A stretch of 64,000 bases of DNA from Paludibacteraceae bacterium (GTDB lineage Bacteria > Bacteroidota > Bacteroidia > Bacteroidales > Paludibacteraceae): contig JAGBCD010000036.1 of assembly GCA_017938155.1 (NCBI GenBank), forward strand, positions 1 to 64,000, in the 5' to 3' direction. Shown one piece after another: positions 35,200-47,266 of this stretch. Each line of letters begins with the position of its first letter. Position 1 is the first letter of the stretch. Under the pieces are notes generated by a model. It was not told where the DNA came from and ran no database searches. It saw nothing but the letters and a program-made list of their open reading frames with translations. The translations under genes were made by a program, and so were the position numbers.

Positions 35200-35241
35200 T
35201 CCACAATATATTAGAAGTTATACATTCATATAATCTGGCCA

Positions 35242-35270
35242 CAAAATTACTATTTTTTTTTATATCTCAA
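35242..35270 (-). promoter_or_regulatory. Probable promoter of the PHP-domain gene
   Basis: On the minus strand TTG (35270-35268), 18 bp, TAATTTTG (35249-35242). The spacer is 2 bp shorter than elsewhere in the window. The ATG is at 35199. Confidence 0.55.
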
Positions 35271-35526
35271 AAAAAATCATTGTTTATTTCCAAAATGAAT
35301 TGTTTTTTGAATCATAGATAAGAACAAAAGTCGTTTGCCGCACAAACTAAATAAGAATATAGGATTTACATCCCATTTGGTTCTACAGACATATCACTTC
35401 CAACTTATAGGAAGAAATGTATTATTTTTTTTAATACCTCTTAGCCAATATGTAAGTGTCTATTAAACACAAGTTATACGTCCTACCATCACCTATCAAA
35501 AAAACATGTAGTATCTCCTAAATACA
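35271..35526. other. Intergenic stretch without a recognised gene
   Basis: AT-rich sequence between the PHP gene promoter and the groEL terminator. I see no open frame with coding character, no RNA signature and no repeat worth naming. Short hydrophobic or Met-poor frames exist but look random. Confidence 0.5.
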
Positions 35527-35556
35527 AAAACAGCACTTTGTTGAAAGTGCTGTTTT
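35527..35556. terminator. groESL terminator
   Basis: AAAACAGCACTTT (35527-35539) pairs perfectly over 13 bp with AAAGTGCTGTTTT (35544-35556), loop 4 nt. It is T-flanked on the minus strand and lies 22 bp after groEL. Confidence 0.92.
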
Positions 35557-35577
35557 GTGTTATATTTGGGTGATGAA

Positions 35578-37236
<1,659 letters not shown>

Positions 37237-37246
37237 CTATTTATTC

Positions 37247-37522
37247 TCATTTGAGAATTGCCAATACATCGCTTTGACGCATGATAAGAAACTTATCAGA
37301 TTCGTATTCAAGTTCTGTACCAGCATATTTACCATATAATACAACATCTCCTTCTTTGAGTATCATTTTCTCATCTTTCGTACCCTCTCCAACAGCTATC
37401 ACTTCTCCGCGTAGTGGTTTTTCCTTTGCACTATCAGGAATGATGATACCGCCAATTGTTTTTTCTTCTGCAGCAACCGGTTTGATAAGTACACGGTCCG
37501 CTAATGGTTGAATTTTACTCAT
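37247..37522 (-). CDS. groS: Co-chaperonin GroES
   Basis: A 91-residue protein starting [15 protein letters not shown], with the mobile-loop segment G-G-I-I-I-P-D and ending [13 protein letters not shown]. It caps the GroEL ring. No CIRCE operator and no full Bacteroidota promoter was recognised in the roughly 100 bp upstream, so control may use another sigma factor or a non-consensus promoter. Confidence 0.98.
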   Translation of the reverse strand: MSKIQPLADRVLIKPVAAEEKTIGGIIIPDSAKEKPLRGEVIAVGEGTKDEKMILKEGDVVLYGKYAGTELEYESDKFLIMRQSDVLAILK

Positions 37523-37623
37523 ATTCGTTATGTATTTAAAAGTTTATAGAATTCCATTTCTTTATATGGTATTACAATCTTTGTGCCAAATAGTCCATGT
37601 ACTATTGGAGTTATGACAAATTG

Positions 37624-38832
37624 TCAGTCTTGTTGTCTGACTATCTCGCCATAAATATTGTAATATAGTTCCCCTTTTTTGATAAGCAATTGACCATCTT
37701 TGATGATCTTTTGTGTTGTATAGACAGGGGTTGTCGCATCGTTTAGGTCAGACATTATAGCCGTTTGAATCCCTACATTGCTGGTAGCATTGGTAACAAT
37801 CAGTCTTCCTAACGTAGGATCATAGGTTGCTTTGGCTCCCGTGACGGTAACTGTTTGCGGATGGGTACCATCGGCATAAGATAGGTAGGTAATAAAACCA
37901 TCTTTGGTGGTATACGCATAGCGTGGTTGCACCGTTGCATCTGTGGTATATTGAACGTTATAGGTTGTAATGGATGCATTGTTTTTGAACATTTGGATTA
38001 CCAATTCGGGATAATCGATGAATGGGTTTCGATTTCCTTGGTACTGTTGTGCTCCATCATTTCTTACCATCTCTGTGAGTGATGGTGGGTCTTGCATATG
38101 CCATTTGACAAGTATCGTGAGTGATTCAAAGACGCCTGCACTTCCTAATTTGCTAAGCAATTGTGCATTTCCGTTGAATAAGGAATTTTTGTAATTGCCT
38201 ACCGATCCATAGACGATATAGTCGTACAAGATAACACGCGCTGCGTCGCCTCTATAGGAGCCCATGTTAATGGTTTTGTAGTTTGTGTTATTTATTTTCA
38301 CATCGTTAGGATCATAGTAGTTGGATCCTTCTCCATAAGCGGTATTACCTCTATCGGAGTTGACACTGGTAGATGTAGGGCGTACGGACTGCATATCGTG
38401 TCCCATGGTGATATTTTTGTTAGCACCTTTTGACTGTGGCCATGTATGTTCTCTATTGTATCCAGTTCCCCATGTTCCGGACATTGAGCGTCCATCATAA
38501 TAGCCTATGATATTTCCAGAGGTATTCAAATCCTTGTCCACGTCTATATAGCTATAGCGCAATTTGCCATAATCGTAACTTCCTCTTTCCAATAAGCATG
38601 TATTTCCCATCAGGGTATTGACAGCACCAAATAGAGGGTCTCCTATCAAAGCCATCAAACTTTGGTATGAAAAATTTCCTTGATAGTACGCATTTTGTTT
38701 GGCAATATAGGCTGTATAGGCAGCTTTTCCTTCGTCTGAAGCGACGTGTGCTTGCATATCAACTGCAGCTACTGCCACGTGAATAAACGAACATGCAATA
38801 GCTATGATCATTAGTCTTTGTTTGAAATTCAT
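37624..38832 (-). CDS. Secreted endonuclease I family nuclease
   Basis: The product is 402 residues, with a signal peptide (about 1-23, ending A-V-A-A). The endonuclease I (EndA/NucM) domain at about 45-260 has N-R-E-H-T-W-P-Q-S, G-H-D-M-Q-S-V-R-P-T, N-S-D-R-G-N and G-D-A-A-R-V, which are its active-site and metal-ligand segments. The domain usually occupies about 250 residues. The remaining C-terminal region ends D-G-Q-L-L-I-K-K-G-E-L-Y-Y-N and I-V-R-Q, a tail common in secreted Bacteroidota proteins. It may degrade extracellular DNA for nutrition. The gene lies between groES and the infB terminator; no promoter is obvious. Confidence 0.92.
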   Translation of the reverse strand: MNFKQRLMIIAIACSFIHVAVAAVDMQAHVASDEGKAAYTAYIAKQNAYYQGNFSYQSLMALIGDPLFGAVNTLMGNTCLLERGSYDYGKLRYSYIDVDKDLNTSGNIIGYYDGRSMSGTWGTGYNREHTWPQSKGANKNITMGHDMQSVRPTSTSVNSDRGNTAYGEGSNYYDPNDVKINNTNYKTINMGSYRGDAARVILYDYIVYGSVGNYKNSLFNGNAQLLSKLGSAGVFESLTILVKWHMQDPPSLTEMVRNDGAQQYQGNRNPFIDYPELVIQMFKNNASITTYNVQYTTDATVQPRYAYTTKDGFITYLSYADGTHPQTVTVTGAKATYDPTLGRLIVTNATSNVGIQTAIMSDLNDATTPVYTTQKIIKDGQLLIKKGELYYNIYGEIVRQQD

Positions 38833-38854
38833 AAGGATCGATATGTTAACAAAT

Positions 38855-38882
38855 CCACCTCATTTCAGTAGAAACGAGGTGG
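38855..38882 (-). terminator. Terminator of the rimP-nusA-infB operon
   Basis: CCACCTC (38855-38861) with GAGGTGG (38876-38882), and inner TTTC/GAAA (38863-38866, 38871-38874) around an AGTA loop. On the minus strand it is followed by ATTTGTTAAC, a weak T tract. It lies 24 bp past the infB stop. Confidence 0.65.
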
Positions 38883-38905
38883 TATGTGAGGTTAAAGAAA
38901 TATTA

Positions 38906-41656
38906 TCAAATGGTTTTTGCTACTTCTACTTGTTCGAAGGTTTCAATAATATCATTCTCTACAATATTATTAAAGCTCTTTATGCTCAATCCACATTCCA
39001 TATTTAGGCCTGCTTCTTTGATATCATCCTTGCCATGTTTGAGTGATGACAGTTCTCCTGTATGGATTACGATACCATCTCGTATGACACGGCATTTGTT
39101 TGCTCTTTTGGCTTTACCTTCTCTGACGATACATCCCGCGATGGTTCCCACCTTGGAGATATGGAAGGTTTGCAATACTTCGAGTGTAGCAGTAACCTCC
39201 TCTTTGATATCGGGCGACAACATACCTGCCATAGCAGCTTTGATTTCCTCAATGGCATCGTAGATGATGGAATAGATTCTGATATCCACTTCTTCGTTAT
39301 CTGCCATTTTGCGTGCGGTACCAGTAGGACGGACGTTGAAACCAATGATGATTGCATCGGAAGCTGCAGCGAGCAATACATCTGAGTCGGATATTGCACC
39401 CACAGCACCGTGAATAACATTGACTTGAATATTTTCTGTGGATAGTTTGATAAGTGAGTCACTCAATGCTTCTACAGAGCCATCCACGTCACCTTTGACA
39501 ATGATATTGAGTTCTTTGAAGTCTCCAATAGCCAATCTTCGGCCGATCTCTTCCAATCCAACGTGTTTCTTGGTTCTGATAGACTGTTCGCGTTGGAGTT
39601 GTTCGCGTTTGTTGGCGATCTCTCTGGCTTCTTGTTCTGTGGTCATCACATTGAACTCGTCACCAGCCTGTGGTGCGCCGTTGAGTCCTAAGATAAGACA
39701 TGGTTCACCAGGCAGCGCTTGTTGAATCTTCTGGCCACGTTCGTTGAACATTGCTTTGATTTTGCCATGGTATGTACCAGCTAGTACAATATCTCCCATG
39801 TGTAGCGTTCCATCGGAAACAAGTACTGTAGCTACATATCCTCTACCTTTATCAAGTGATGATTCGATGATAGAACCTTTGGCTCTACGTTTAGGGTTGG
39901 CTTTGAGTTCCAACATTTCTGCTTCGAGCAACACTTTTTCGAGCAGTTCATATACACCTTCGCCTTTCTTTGCAGAAATATCTTGTGATTGATAGGAACC
40001 TCCCCAATCTTCTACCAAGATATTCATACCCGAAAGTTGTTCTTTGATTTTGTCTGGGTTTGCGCCTGGTTTATCACACTTGTTGATAGCAAAAATCATT
40101 GGTACACCAGCAGCTTGTGCGTGGTTGATAGCCTCAATGGTTTGTGGCATCACGGCATCATCAGCAGCGACAATGATAATAGCCAAGTCGGTTACTTTGG
40201 CACCTCTGGCGCGCATAGCAGTAAAGGCTTCGTGTCCAGGAGTATCCAAGAAGGTTATACGTTGTCCATTTTTGAGTTTGACGTTGTACGCACCGATGTG
40301 TTGTGTAATACCTCCTGCTTCACCAGCGATCACATTGGTATTTCGGATATGGTCGAGCAAAGATGTTTTACCATGGTCAACGTGTCCCATAACGGTAACA
40401 ATAGGACATCTTGGTTCCAAGTCCTCATCGTTGAGTACTTCGTCAGCATTGATTTCCTCAACCACTTTAGCAGACACGAATTCAGTGGTAAATCCAAACT
40501 CTTCTGCCAAAAGATTGATCGTTTCCGCATCCAATCGTTGATTGATGCTCACCATGATGCCGAGCATCATACAGTTAGCAATCACTTTATTGACAGGAAC
40601 GTTCATCATCACAGCGAGGTCATTTGCAGTTACGAACTCAGTAAGTTTAAGCACTTTGCTTTGTTGTTGTTCTTGCAAACGTTCTTGTGCTTGTTTTTCT
40701 CTTTCTAACTCACGACGTTCTCTCTTGTGCTTGCTGGTAGATGTCTTACCTTTTTGTCCTTGTAGTCTGGCAATAGTTTCTTTGATTTGGCGCTGTACCT
40801 CCTCATCGTCTATTTCAACCTTGATAGGTTTTTTATCTTTTTTACCTTTGCCTCCTTTTTGGTTGCGAGCATCGTTGATGTCCACTTTATTTTGCTTGGT
40901 AAAACGTTCTCTTTTACGTTTTTCTCCATCTCCCCCTTGCGTATTAGCCACTTTCATGCCTTTTCTTTGTTCGGCACGTGCTTCACGTTCTTTCTTTCTT
41001 TCCTCCTTTGATTTTTTGGTTGGATGAGTCGCTTGATTGAGGCTATCCAAATCAATTTTTCCAACTACTTTAGGTGCTTTGATTTGGTTTTTCCCTTCAG
41101 ATGGAGCTTTGGTAACGACAGGTGCTTGAGTTTCTTGTTTCTTATCCTCTTGAGCCTGTTGTTCTTTTTGTTGTTTCGCGAGAGCTTCTTGCTGTGCTTG
41201 CTGCGCTTTTTTCTCTTTTTCCAAAGCTTCCGCCGCAGCTTTTGCAGCCTCTTCTTCGGCCTTACGTGCAGATTCTTCGGCTTTACGTGCTTCTTCTGCT
41301 TCGCGTGCTGCTTCTTTTTCAGCTAACTCTCTCGCTTTACGCTCCTCTTCAAGTTCTATTTTCCCCACTATCTTAGGTTGTTGCACTTCAGGCGCAGCAG
41401 CTCTAACAACAGGTTTGGGTTCGATAGACAAAGATGGTGGTATCTCACGTTCTTGGCGTTCTTGAGCCAATCGTTCTGCTTCGAGTTTGAGTGCCATATC
41501 TTTGTTGAATTCTTTTGCCAACAGCAGGTACAATTCGTCATCAATACGAGTATTAGGATCGGTGGCGATATTATGCCCTTGTTTGGAACAGAATTCAACT
41601 GCGGTTGACATTCCGATATTCAGTTCCTTACAAGCTTTGATTAATTTAATTGCCAT
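38906..41656 (-). CDS. infB: Translation initiation factor IF-2
   Basis: At 916 residues this is within the range for Bacteroidota IF-2. It has an IF2_N domain (about 1-55), then a Lys/Glu/Gln-rich low-complexity linker (about 60-330). The GTPase domain has G-H-V-D-H-G-K-T (near 427), D-T-P-G-H-E and N-K-C-D. Domains II-IV follow with N-V-I-H-G-A-V-G. It places initiator tRNA on the 30S subunit and drives 50S joining. The start [14 protein letters not shown] fits. It is the third gene of the rimP-nusA-infB transcript. Confidence 0.98.
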   Translation of the reverse strand: MAIKLIKACKELNIGMSTAVEFCSKQGHNIATDPNTRIDDELYLLLAKEFNKDMALKLEAERLAQERQEREIPPSLSIEPKPVVRAAAPEVQQPKIVGKIELEEERKARELAEKEAAREAEEARKAEESARKAEEEAAKAAAEALEKEKKAQQAQQEALAKQQKEQQAQEDKKQETQAPVVTKAPSEGKNQIKAPKVVGKIDLDSLNQATHPTKKSKEERKKEREARAEQRKGMKVANTQGGDGEKRKRERFTKQNKVDINDARNQKGGKGKKDKKPIKVEIDDEEVQRQIKETIARLQGQKGKTSTSKHKRERRELEREKQAQERLQEQQQSKVLKLTEFVTANDLAVMMNVPVNKVIANCMMLGIMVSINQRLDAETINLLAEEFGFTTEFVSAKVVEEINADEVLNDEDLEPRCPIVTVMGHVDHGKTSLLDHIRNTNVIAGEAGGITQHIGAYNVKLKNGQRITFLDTPGHEAFTAMRARGAKVTDLAIIIVAADDAVMPQTIEAINHAQAAGVPMIFAINKCDKPGANPDKIKEQLSGMNILVEDWGGSYQSQDISAKKGEGVYELLEKVLLEAEMLELKANPKRRAKGSIIESSLDKGRGYVATVLVSDGTLHMGDIVLAGTYHGKIKAMFNERGQKIQQALPGEPCLILGLNGAPQAGDEFNVMTTEQEAREIANKREQLQREQSIRTKKHVGLEEIGRRLAIGDFKELNIIVKGDVDGSVEALSDSLIKLSTENIQVNVIHGAVGAISDSDVLLAAASDAIIIGFNVRPTGTARKMADNEEVDIRIYSIIYDAIEEIKAAMAGMLSPDIKEEVTATLEVLQTFHISKVGTIAGCIVREGKAKRANKCRVIRDGIVIHTGELSSLKHGKDDIKEAGLNMECGLSIKSFNNIVENDIIETFEQVEVAKTI

Positions 41657-41727
41657 ACGTGAGTTTTATTTAAGTTTTTCTAATCAATTTTTTCTTCGTT
41701 TAACTAATTTTATGCATATACGATGCA

Positions 41728-42978
41728 TTATTCAAACTCTTCGGATAATATACTGAGTACTTCCTCTATGGTTTCATCCTCCAAATCGGTGCGCTTGATC
41801 AGCTCTTCTTTAGATAATGCCAGTACCGCTTTCGCTGTATCAAGTCCTATTGATTTGAACTCATCAAGAACCCATTGTTCGATTTCGTCATTAAATTCGT
41901 CCAAATAAATATCTTCTGCATCTTCTTCAGGAATCTCTCTATATACATCAATTTGATATCCAGTAAGCATGCAAGCAAGTTTGATATTAAATCCGCCTTT
42001 ACCTATCGCCAAGCTCACTTCATCTGGTTTGAGATAAACTTCAGCTTTCTTTTCAGCCTCGTTAACTGTCATGGATGAGATTTTAGCTGGAGCCAATGCT
42101 CTTTGGATGTAGAGATTGATATTGCTGGTATAGTTAATTACATCAATATTCTCATTGCGTAATTCGCGCACGATACCATGAATACGTGCACCTTTTATAC
42201 CCACGCATGCGCCTACAGGGTCTATTCTATCGTCAAATGACTCTACTGCCACTTTGGCTCTTTCGCCAGGGATACGTGCAATGTTTTTGATTGCAATGAG
42301 TCCATCATGCACTTCTGGTACTTCCTGTTCGAACAAACGTTGCAAGAACAAAGGACTGGTACGGCTAAGAATGATTTTAGGGTTTTGATTTTTGTTATCT
42401 ACTTGTACAACGACAGCACGCACGGTATCCCCCTTGCGATAGAAGTCAGTAGGTATTTGATTTTGTTTTGGCAAGTATAGTTCGTTACCATCTTCGTCCA
42501 ACAACAACATTTCTTTCTTCCACACTTGATACAACTCCCCACTAACGATTTCGCCGAGCATATCTGAATAACGAATATACAAGTTCTCCTTTTGCAATTC
42601 CAAAATCTTGCTTGCAAGTGTTTGGCGTAGATTAAGAATCATTCTACGACCAAAAGACATAAAGTTAACCTTGTCAGTTACTTCGTCTCCTATTTGCGCT
42701 TCATCATCGATTTGCAATGCCTCTGTGAGTCCTATTTGTGTGTTTTCATTTGCCACATCATCATCTTCCATCACAAGACGATTGCGATATATCTCCAAGT
42801 CTCCTTTGTCAGGGTTGATGATTACATCGTAGTTAGCATCGGTGCCATACATTTTGGCGATTACATTACGGAACGAGTCCTCTAATACATTGATAAACGT
42901 TTGACGATCAATGTTTTTAAGTTCTTTAAACTCTGAAAAAATCTCAATCAAGTTGATTGTTTCTTGGTTCTTTGCCAT
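41728..42978 (-). CDS. nusA: Transcription termination/antitermination factor NusA
   Basis: The product is 416 residues. The N-terminal RNA polymerase-binding domain begins A-K-N-Q-E-T-I-N-L-I-E-I-F. S1 (about 135-200) and two KH domains follow, with K-G-A-R-I-H-G-I-V-R-E-L and L-A-I-G-K-G-G-F-N-I-K-L-A. The acidic C-terminal repeats of E. coli NusA are absent, but the C-terminus has a short L-D-E-F-K-S-I-G-L helical hairpin. It controls pausing and antitermination. It lies 6 bp after rimP and 71 bp before infB. Confidence 0.98.
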   Translation of the reverse strand: MAKNQETINLIEIFSEFKELKNIDRQTFINVLEDSFRNVIAKMYGTDANYDVIINPDKGDLEIYRNRLVMEDDDVANENTQIGLTEALQIDDEAQIGDEVTDKVNFMSFGRRMILNLRQTLASKILELQKENLYIRYSDMLGEIVSGELYQVWKKEMLLLDEDGNELYLPKQNQIPTDFYRKGDTVRAVVVQVDNKNQNPKIILSRTSPLFLQRLFEQEVPEVHDGLIAIKNIARIPGERAKVAVESFDDRIDPVGACVGIKGARIHGIVRELRNENIDVINYTSNINLYIQRALAPAKISSMTVNEAEKKAEVYLKPDEVSLAIGKGGFNIKLACMLTGYQIDVYREIPEEDAEDIYLDEFNDEIEQWVLDEFKSIGLDTAKAVLALSKEELIKRTDLEDETIEEVLSILSEEFE

Positions 42979-42984
42979 TGTATA

Positions 42985-43503
42985 TTAGAATGTTAAATTA
43001 TATTTCGTATATTGTACGTCATCGTAATTAAATGAGACAGTAATCATTTGTTTTTGCTTTCTCTTTTTCCCCTCTAAAAGCACTTTCACTTCCATTTCGA
43101 TTGAGAAGAAATTGTCCTCCACATTGACCAACTGCCCACGTAGTTTAAGGTTTTGAGTTTCTTCTCTGAAGAAAGGTTGCACATCAAGCGGCAATTTATC
43201 CGCCTCAACCATCACCTCAACTGAATGTCCCAAATGCTTTTGGTATTGTAACTTAGACTTGAAATTGTCGGTCAAACTAACAGAACCCACCTCAAAAGAG
43301 TAATTGTGTTGAGGGTATTGCTTTTCTATTTGTTCGCACAGGTGGCGATTCAGTTCTGCACAAAAGTCCACATCCACCACTCCCAAACGGTCTATCTCAA
43401 CCAGTATATTATCTTCCTCGTCCATTTGCAAGGAAATCAACTGATAATCTGTATCTTTGAGATAAGCATTTATTATCTCGCGCAAGTAATCTAATGTCAG
43501 CAT
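42985..43503 (-). CDS. rimP: Ribosome maturation factor RimP
   Basis: A 172-residue protein with the RimP two-domain layout: an N-terminal alpha/beta domain with L-V-E-I-D-R-L-G-V-V-D-V-D-F and a C-terminal SH3-like barrel. It matures the 30S subunit. The position before nusA-infB is the conserved order. The start ATG at 43503 is preceded by a leader of about 130 nt with a local hairpin (CCTTTC 43583-43588 with GAAAGG 43599-43604). Confidence 0.94.
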   Translation of the reverse strand: MLTLDYLREIINAYLKDTDYQLISLQMDEEDNILVEIDRLGVVDVDFCAELNRHLCEQIEKQYPQHNYSFEVGSVSLTDNFKSKLQYQKHLGHSVEVMVEADKLPLDVQPFFREETQNLKLRGQLVNVEDNFFSIEMEVKVLLEGKKRKQKQMITVSFNYDDVQYTKYNLTF

Positions 43504-43641
43504 AACAATATTGTATGTAGATATAAAACGTTAATTCATATTCAAGGTCATTCATAGTATTCGCAAATACTCTCGTAGAAACCCTTTCTTCTTTCCACGA
43601 AAGGAGGGAACCTAAATCGGTCCCCTCTCTCAATGACGTTG

Positions 43642-43672
43642 CAAAGATAATACATTTATTTTGATTACACAA
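43642..43672 (-). promoter_or_regulatory. Promoter of rimP-nusA-infB
   Basis: On the minus strand TTG (43672-43670), 20 bp, TATCTTTG (43649-43642). The rimP ATG is about 138 bp downstream, so the leader is longer than usual. Confidence 0.85.
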
Positions 43673-43747
43673 ATTTTCTCTCATTTTTAGCAAATTTTAT
43701 TCAACTCGAATCATTTGCAAGTCCCGATGCATAACACTACCTATATA

Positions 43748-43776
43748 AAAACAAGCGGGTGTTGCCCGCTTGTTTT
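43748..43776. terminator. Terminator of the DUF2723 gene
   Basis: CAAGCGGG (43752-43759) with CCCGCTTG (43765-43772), 5-nt loop, framed by AAAA (43748-43751) and TTTT (43773-43776). It acts after the DUF2723 gene on the minus strand and also protects against read-through the other way. Confidence 0.9.
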
Positions 43777-43793
43777 GAATAGAATGTATGTCA

Positions 43794-46700
43794 TTATCTT
43801 TTTTTGGATGCCACATATTGGACATACAATTCGTAGTAATGGTCAAACAATTCCTTTTGGTCGTATCGATCCAAGTTTTGTAATACAACACCCAATACAG
43901 CGCCATGATGCGAAAGGGTGGATTGAGCAGCAGGTCGTTGATTACGATTGAGACTTTCGCCCCATTGTAGATATTCAATGCTATTATCTGCCACAATCTT
44001 CATCATTTTGTTGGCTTTATCCACTTCTCCTAAAGCATAATATAATCCTGCCATAGAAGCTGAGGTATAGTCGTAAGGAACATTATATTCAGGCAGCACT
44101 TGTTCTGCAAAATCAAGGACTTGTTTGCAGCTATCAGCTTTGCCTTCATTATAAAGAGCTTCCGCCAATTGCATAAACATCATTCGGTGTGTTCGACACA
44201 TACGCATAAGGTTCTCATCTATGTAAATACCGGGTACATCCATGTTTCCATACTTGAACTTATTCATCATGTTATCATACATGAGTTCTGTATTTACTCT
44301 TGGATGTCCATCTGCACTATGGGTTGGCGTGATTCGATAAGCCAAACCTGTCAATTCGAAATAAGGTTCCAATCCTAAGTAGTAATCATTACCTACGGTG
44401 ACTGCGAAATAGATAGGTCGTTGCCAATTGTTTTGGCTCAACATTTCCATAATCATCATTTCTGATCTTGTGAAACGTCTTGCTTTTTTGATGTTCACTT
44501 TTTCGCCATTAGGTCCTTCTACATAGAGTTGATCGCTTGGTATATAGTTATCTCCATCTTTCTTGGTTCGTGGATCATCTGAACGCATAAATTGGAAAGC
44601 TTTTTCCACCTCAATAGGTGCATTTAATCGGTTATCCACCCACACCACTTCGTTGGTACCAGGCATAAAATCCTTGTATTCCCAAGAAATTGGTAGTGCT
44701 TTGCTTTCATAATATGGTCGTTTCATTTGCGCTATATACCAATCGGTTTGCAAGTAAGACAAGTTGCATACACGTAGATCGGTCCCCACTCCTTCTACTT
44801 CTTGGTTGTACCAAAGAGGGAAGGTATCGTTGTCACCATTAGAGAACAATATACCTTGTGTTTGGCACGATTTGAGGTAGTTAGCGCCAAAATCGCGACA
44901 AGCATATCGTTGTGAGCGGTCGTGATCGTCCCAGTTTTGTGACGCCATTTGTACTGGAACCAATAGGCATACAACAAGCACCAAAAGAGAAATCACCACT
45001 TTCATTTCTTCTCTCTTGACACTGCGTGAAATCCAATCATACAATGCCAACATACCCAAGCCAATCCATATTGAGAAAGCATAGAAAGAACCTGCATATG
45101 CATAGTCACGTTCACGAGGCTGGTATGGTGTTTGGTTGAGGTAAACCACAATAGCCAATCCTGTCAGGAAGAACAACAAGAATGTAATCGTGAATGAACG
45201 CACTCCTTCGTTAGGTGATGCAACAGAATGGTCGGTAGCAGTTCTTTTGCGATTGAATTGCCATACCATTCCTAATAATCCTAAAAGAAGCGGTAGCATA
45301 TAATAGACATTGTGTCCCTTGTTTTCTTTGAGTTCGGAAGGCAATTTATCTTGGTCACCAAGCATTGCATTGTCTATAAAAGGAATACCAGTAATCCAAT
45401 TACCCTTGGCCAAATCTCCATAACTTTGCAAATCGTTTTGTCGTCCAGAGAAGTTCCACATAAAGTATCTCCAATACATAAAATTGACTTGATACCTAAA
45501 GAAGAATCTCAAGTTCTCAATGAAGGTAGGGCAATATTCTGTTTTTTGTTGTCCACAATAGTCATATTTGACACGTTTGCCTTTTACATCTGCCCATTCT
45601 TTGTATGCATTGATATGGTTAGGTTGTCCTGAGTACATACGTGGGAAGAGCATTTTGAACTCATCCATAAAGACGTAAGAAGTCTTATGTCCTGTCACAG
45701 CATAGCGATCTGGCTCGTTAGGATTTTGTTTTGGAGCAGGTGCATACTGTGCGTGTCCCACTTTCTCCACTGGGATACACATATTGCCCTTGATTTCCAA
45801 TTTGACAGGAGCATTATATGTTTGTCCGTAGAAGAGGGGTCTATCACCATACTGTTCACGATTGAGATAATACTTGAGAGAGAAGACATTATCTGGTGAG
45901 TTTTGGTCCATAGGTGTATCCGCATTGGAACGAATAACAATAGCTGCGTAACTACTATATCCAATAAGGATAACTGCAATCATAGTAGCTATCGTATTGA
46001 GCCATCTGGAGGAGATAAGTTCTTTTTTCCAAAATAGCAATGCTGCCAATGCTATCGTTAGCACGATGCCAATAATAGCATTTTCGAATAAGAAAGCTGT
46101 TCCTGAGAATGCAAATGCCAATACGAAGGCAATGATTTGGCGGAGTTTGGACTTGTCTTGATAGGTTTCAAATATAGCCCATGCCAAAATCAACACTGTC
46201 AGCACGATATAAACTGCCAATCCTGTATTGAATGGGCAATTGAGTCCATTTACAAAGAGGAGTTCGAACCATCCTGCAATGGTAGGGAAACCTGGTATGA
46301 TGCCATAGAGAATAAAGGCCAAAATAGCAACGCTGGCCATGAACGCGCCAAACACTCCTTTCCATGTAAAAGTATATCTTCTAAAGTAATACACGAGCAC
46401 AATGGCAGGGATGGTCAGAAGGTTAAGCAAGTGTACACCTATACTTAATCCCATCAAATACATGATGAGAATAAGCCACTTGTCGGAGCCTTCTTCATCT
46501 GCTTTCTCTTCCCATTTGAGGATAAGCCAAAATACCACTGCAGTAAACAATGATGAGAGTGCATACACTTCGCCTTCTACAGCAGAGAACCAGAATGTAT
46601 CACTAAATGTGTAAGCCAATGCTCCCACAGCCGCAGCACCCAAAAGTGCTATACCTTTGGCGGTTGTATTTGGTTTGAGCAATTTGCGTCCCAAAGCAGT

Positions 46701-46991
46701 GATAGTCCAATAGAGGAATAAGATAGTAAATGCAGACGCGAGTGCAGACAACGCATTTACACACATAGCCACTTGACTTGGAGAAGATGCAAATAGTGAG
46801 CAGAAGCGTCCTACCAACATAAAGAAAGGAGCTCCGGGTGGATGCCCAACATCTAATTTGTAGGCACTTGAAATAAACTCACCGCAATCCCAAAAAGACG
46901 CTGTAGGCTCAATCGTAAGTAAATACGTTGTGGCAGCGATAGCAAATACTATCCATCCACAAATCGCATTAAGCAACTTAAAATTTCGCAT
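43794..46991 (-). CDS. DUF2723 polytopic membrane protein (GT-C-like)
   Basis: The product is 1065 residues. The first about 330 residues and later segments up to about 680 hold many hydrophobic helices. The early loop W-D-C-G-E-F-I-S-S-A-Y-K-L-D-V-G-H-P-P-G-A-P is characteristic of DUF2723. The acidic residues there resemble the first-loop Asp of GT-C lipid-linked sugar transferases. The C-terminal third is soluble and contains TPR-like helices (A-L-Y-N-E-G-K-A-D). The family may glycosylate proteins or lipids outside the inner membrane. It is monocistronic, with its terminator at 43748. Confidence 0.9.
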   Translation of the reverse strand: MRNFKLLNAICGWIVFAIAATTYLLTIEPTASFWDCGEFISSAYKLDVGHPPGAPFFMLVGRFCSLFASSPSQVAMCVNALSALASAFTILFLYWTITALGRKLLKPNTTAKGIALLGAAAVGALAYTFSDTFWFSAVEGEVYALSSLFTAVVFWLILKWEEKADEEGSDKWLILIMYLMGLSIGVHLLNLLTIPAIVLVYYFRRYTFTWKGVFGAFMASVAILAFILYGIIPGFPTIAGWFELLFVNGLNCPFNTGLAVYIVLTVLILAWAIFETYQDKSKLRQIIAFVLAFAFSGTAFLFENAIIGIVLTIALAALLFWKKELISSRWLNTIATMIAVILIGYSSYAAIVIRSNADTPMDQNSPDNVFSLKYYLNREQYGDRPLFYGQTYNAPVKLEIKGNMCIPVEKVGHAQYAPAPKQNPNEPDRYAVTGHKTSYVFMDEFKMLFPRMYSGQPNHINAYKEWADVKGKRVKYDYCGQQKTEYCPTFIENLRFFFRYQVNFMYWRYFMWNFSGRQNDLQSYGDLAKGNWITGIPFIDNAMLGDQDKLPSELKENKGHNVYYMLPLLLGLLGMVWQFNRKRTATDHSVASPNEGVRSFTITFLLFFLTGLAIVVYLNQTPYQPRERDYAYAGSFYAFSIWIGLGMLALYDWISRSVKREEMKVVISLLVLVVCLLVPVQMASQNWDDHDRSQRYACRDFGANYLKSCQTQGILFSNGDNDTFPLWYNQEVEGVGTDLRVCNLSYLQTDWYIAQMKRPYYESKALPISWEYKDFMPGTNEVVWVDNRLNAPIEVEKAFQFMRSDDPRTKKDGDNYIPSDQLYVEGPNGEKVNIKKARRFTRSEMMIMEMLSQNNWQRPIYFAVTVGNDYYLGLEPYFELTGLAYRITPTHSADGHPRVNTELMYDNMMNKFKYGNMDVPGIYIDENLMRMCRTHRMMFMQLAEALYNEGKADSCKQVLDFAEQVLPEYNVPYDYTSASMAGLYYALGEVDKANKMMKIVADNSIEYLQWGESLNRNQRPAAQSTLSHHGAVLGVVLQNLDRYDQKELFDHYYELYVQYVASKKR

Positions 46992-47058
46992 GTTTGATAA
47001 TTATTAAATGATTTTATGATTTTTTAAGAAATGGCACGCAATTAACCAATTTAGGCCA

Positions 47059-47066
47059 CAAAGATA
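47059..47066 (-). promoter_or_regulatory. -7 box of the DUF2723 gene promoter
   Basis: TATCTTTG on the minus strand (47066-47059), 68 bp before the ATG at 46991. No TTG was found at the usual distance, so this is a partial match. Confidence 0.5.
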
Positions 47067-47158
47067 CTAAAAATACTCATATAATCCTATAGAACATGAA
47101 ATATCTTTCATTTTTTAGAAACAAAAGACACTTTTTATTGCTAAAAGCAATCAAAATC

Positions 47159-47189
47159 TTGCATGAATCTATAATTTATAGTAACTTTG
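47159..47189 (+). promoter_or_regulatory. Promoter of the polysaccharide cluster
   Basis: TTG (47159-47161), 20 bp, TAACTTTG (47182-47189). Transcription should begin near 47196, just before three 11-bp repeats. It is the only full-consensus promoter I found in front of the sugar cluster. Confidence 0.85.
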
Positions 47190-47204
47190 CGCGCTTAGTA
47201 TAGT

Positions 47205-47237
47205 ATATCTACAGGATATCTATAGGATATCTACAGG
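47205..47237 (+). repeat. Three 11-bp tandem repeats in a 5' leader
   Basis: ATATCTACAGG (47205), ATATCTATAGG (47216), ATATCTACAGG (47227) follow directly head to tail, within the predicted 5' leader of the first dehydrogenase gene. The middle copy differs by one base. Their 11-bp period equals that of the repeats at 29062-29151. Confidence 0.9.
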
Positions 47238-47266
47238 TAAAATATTTTGAAAAAAATCTAAAAATT

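Noticed and set aside
37523..37640. Search for a CIRCE operator or consensus promoter before groES
   Set aside because: No TTAGCACTC-type inverted repeat and no TTG-N20-TAnnTTTG match were found.
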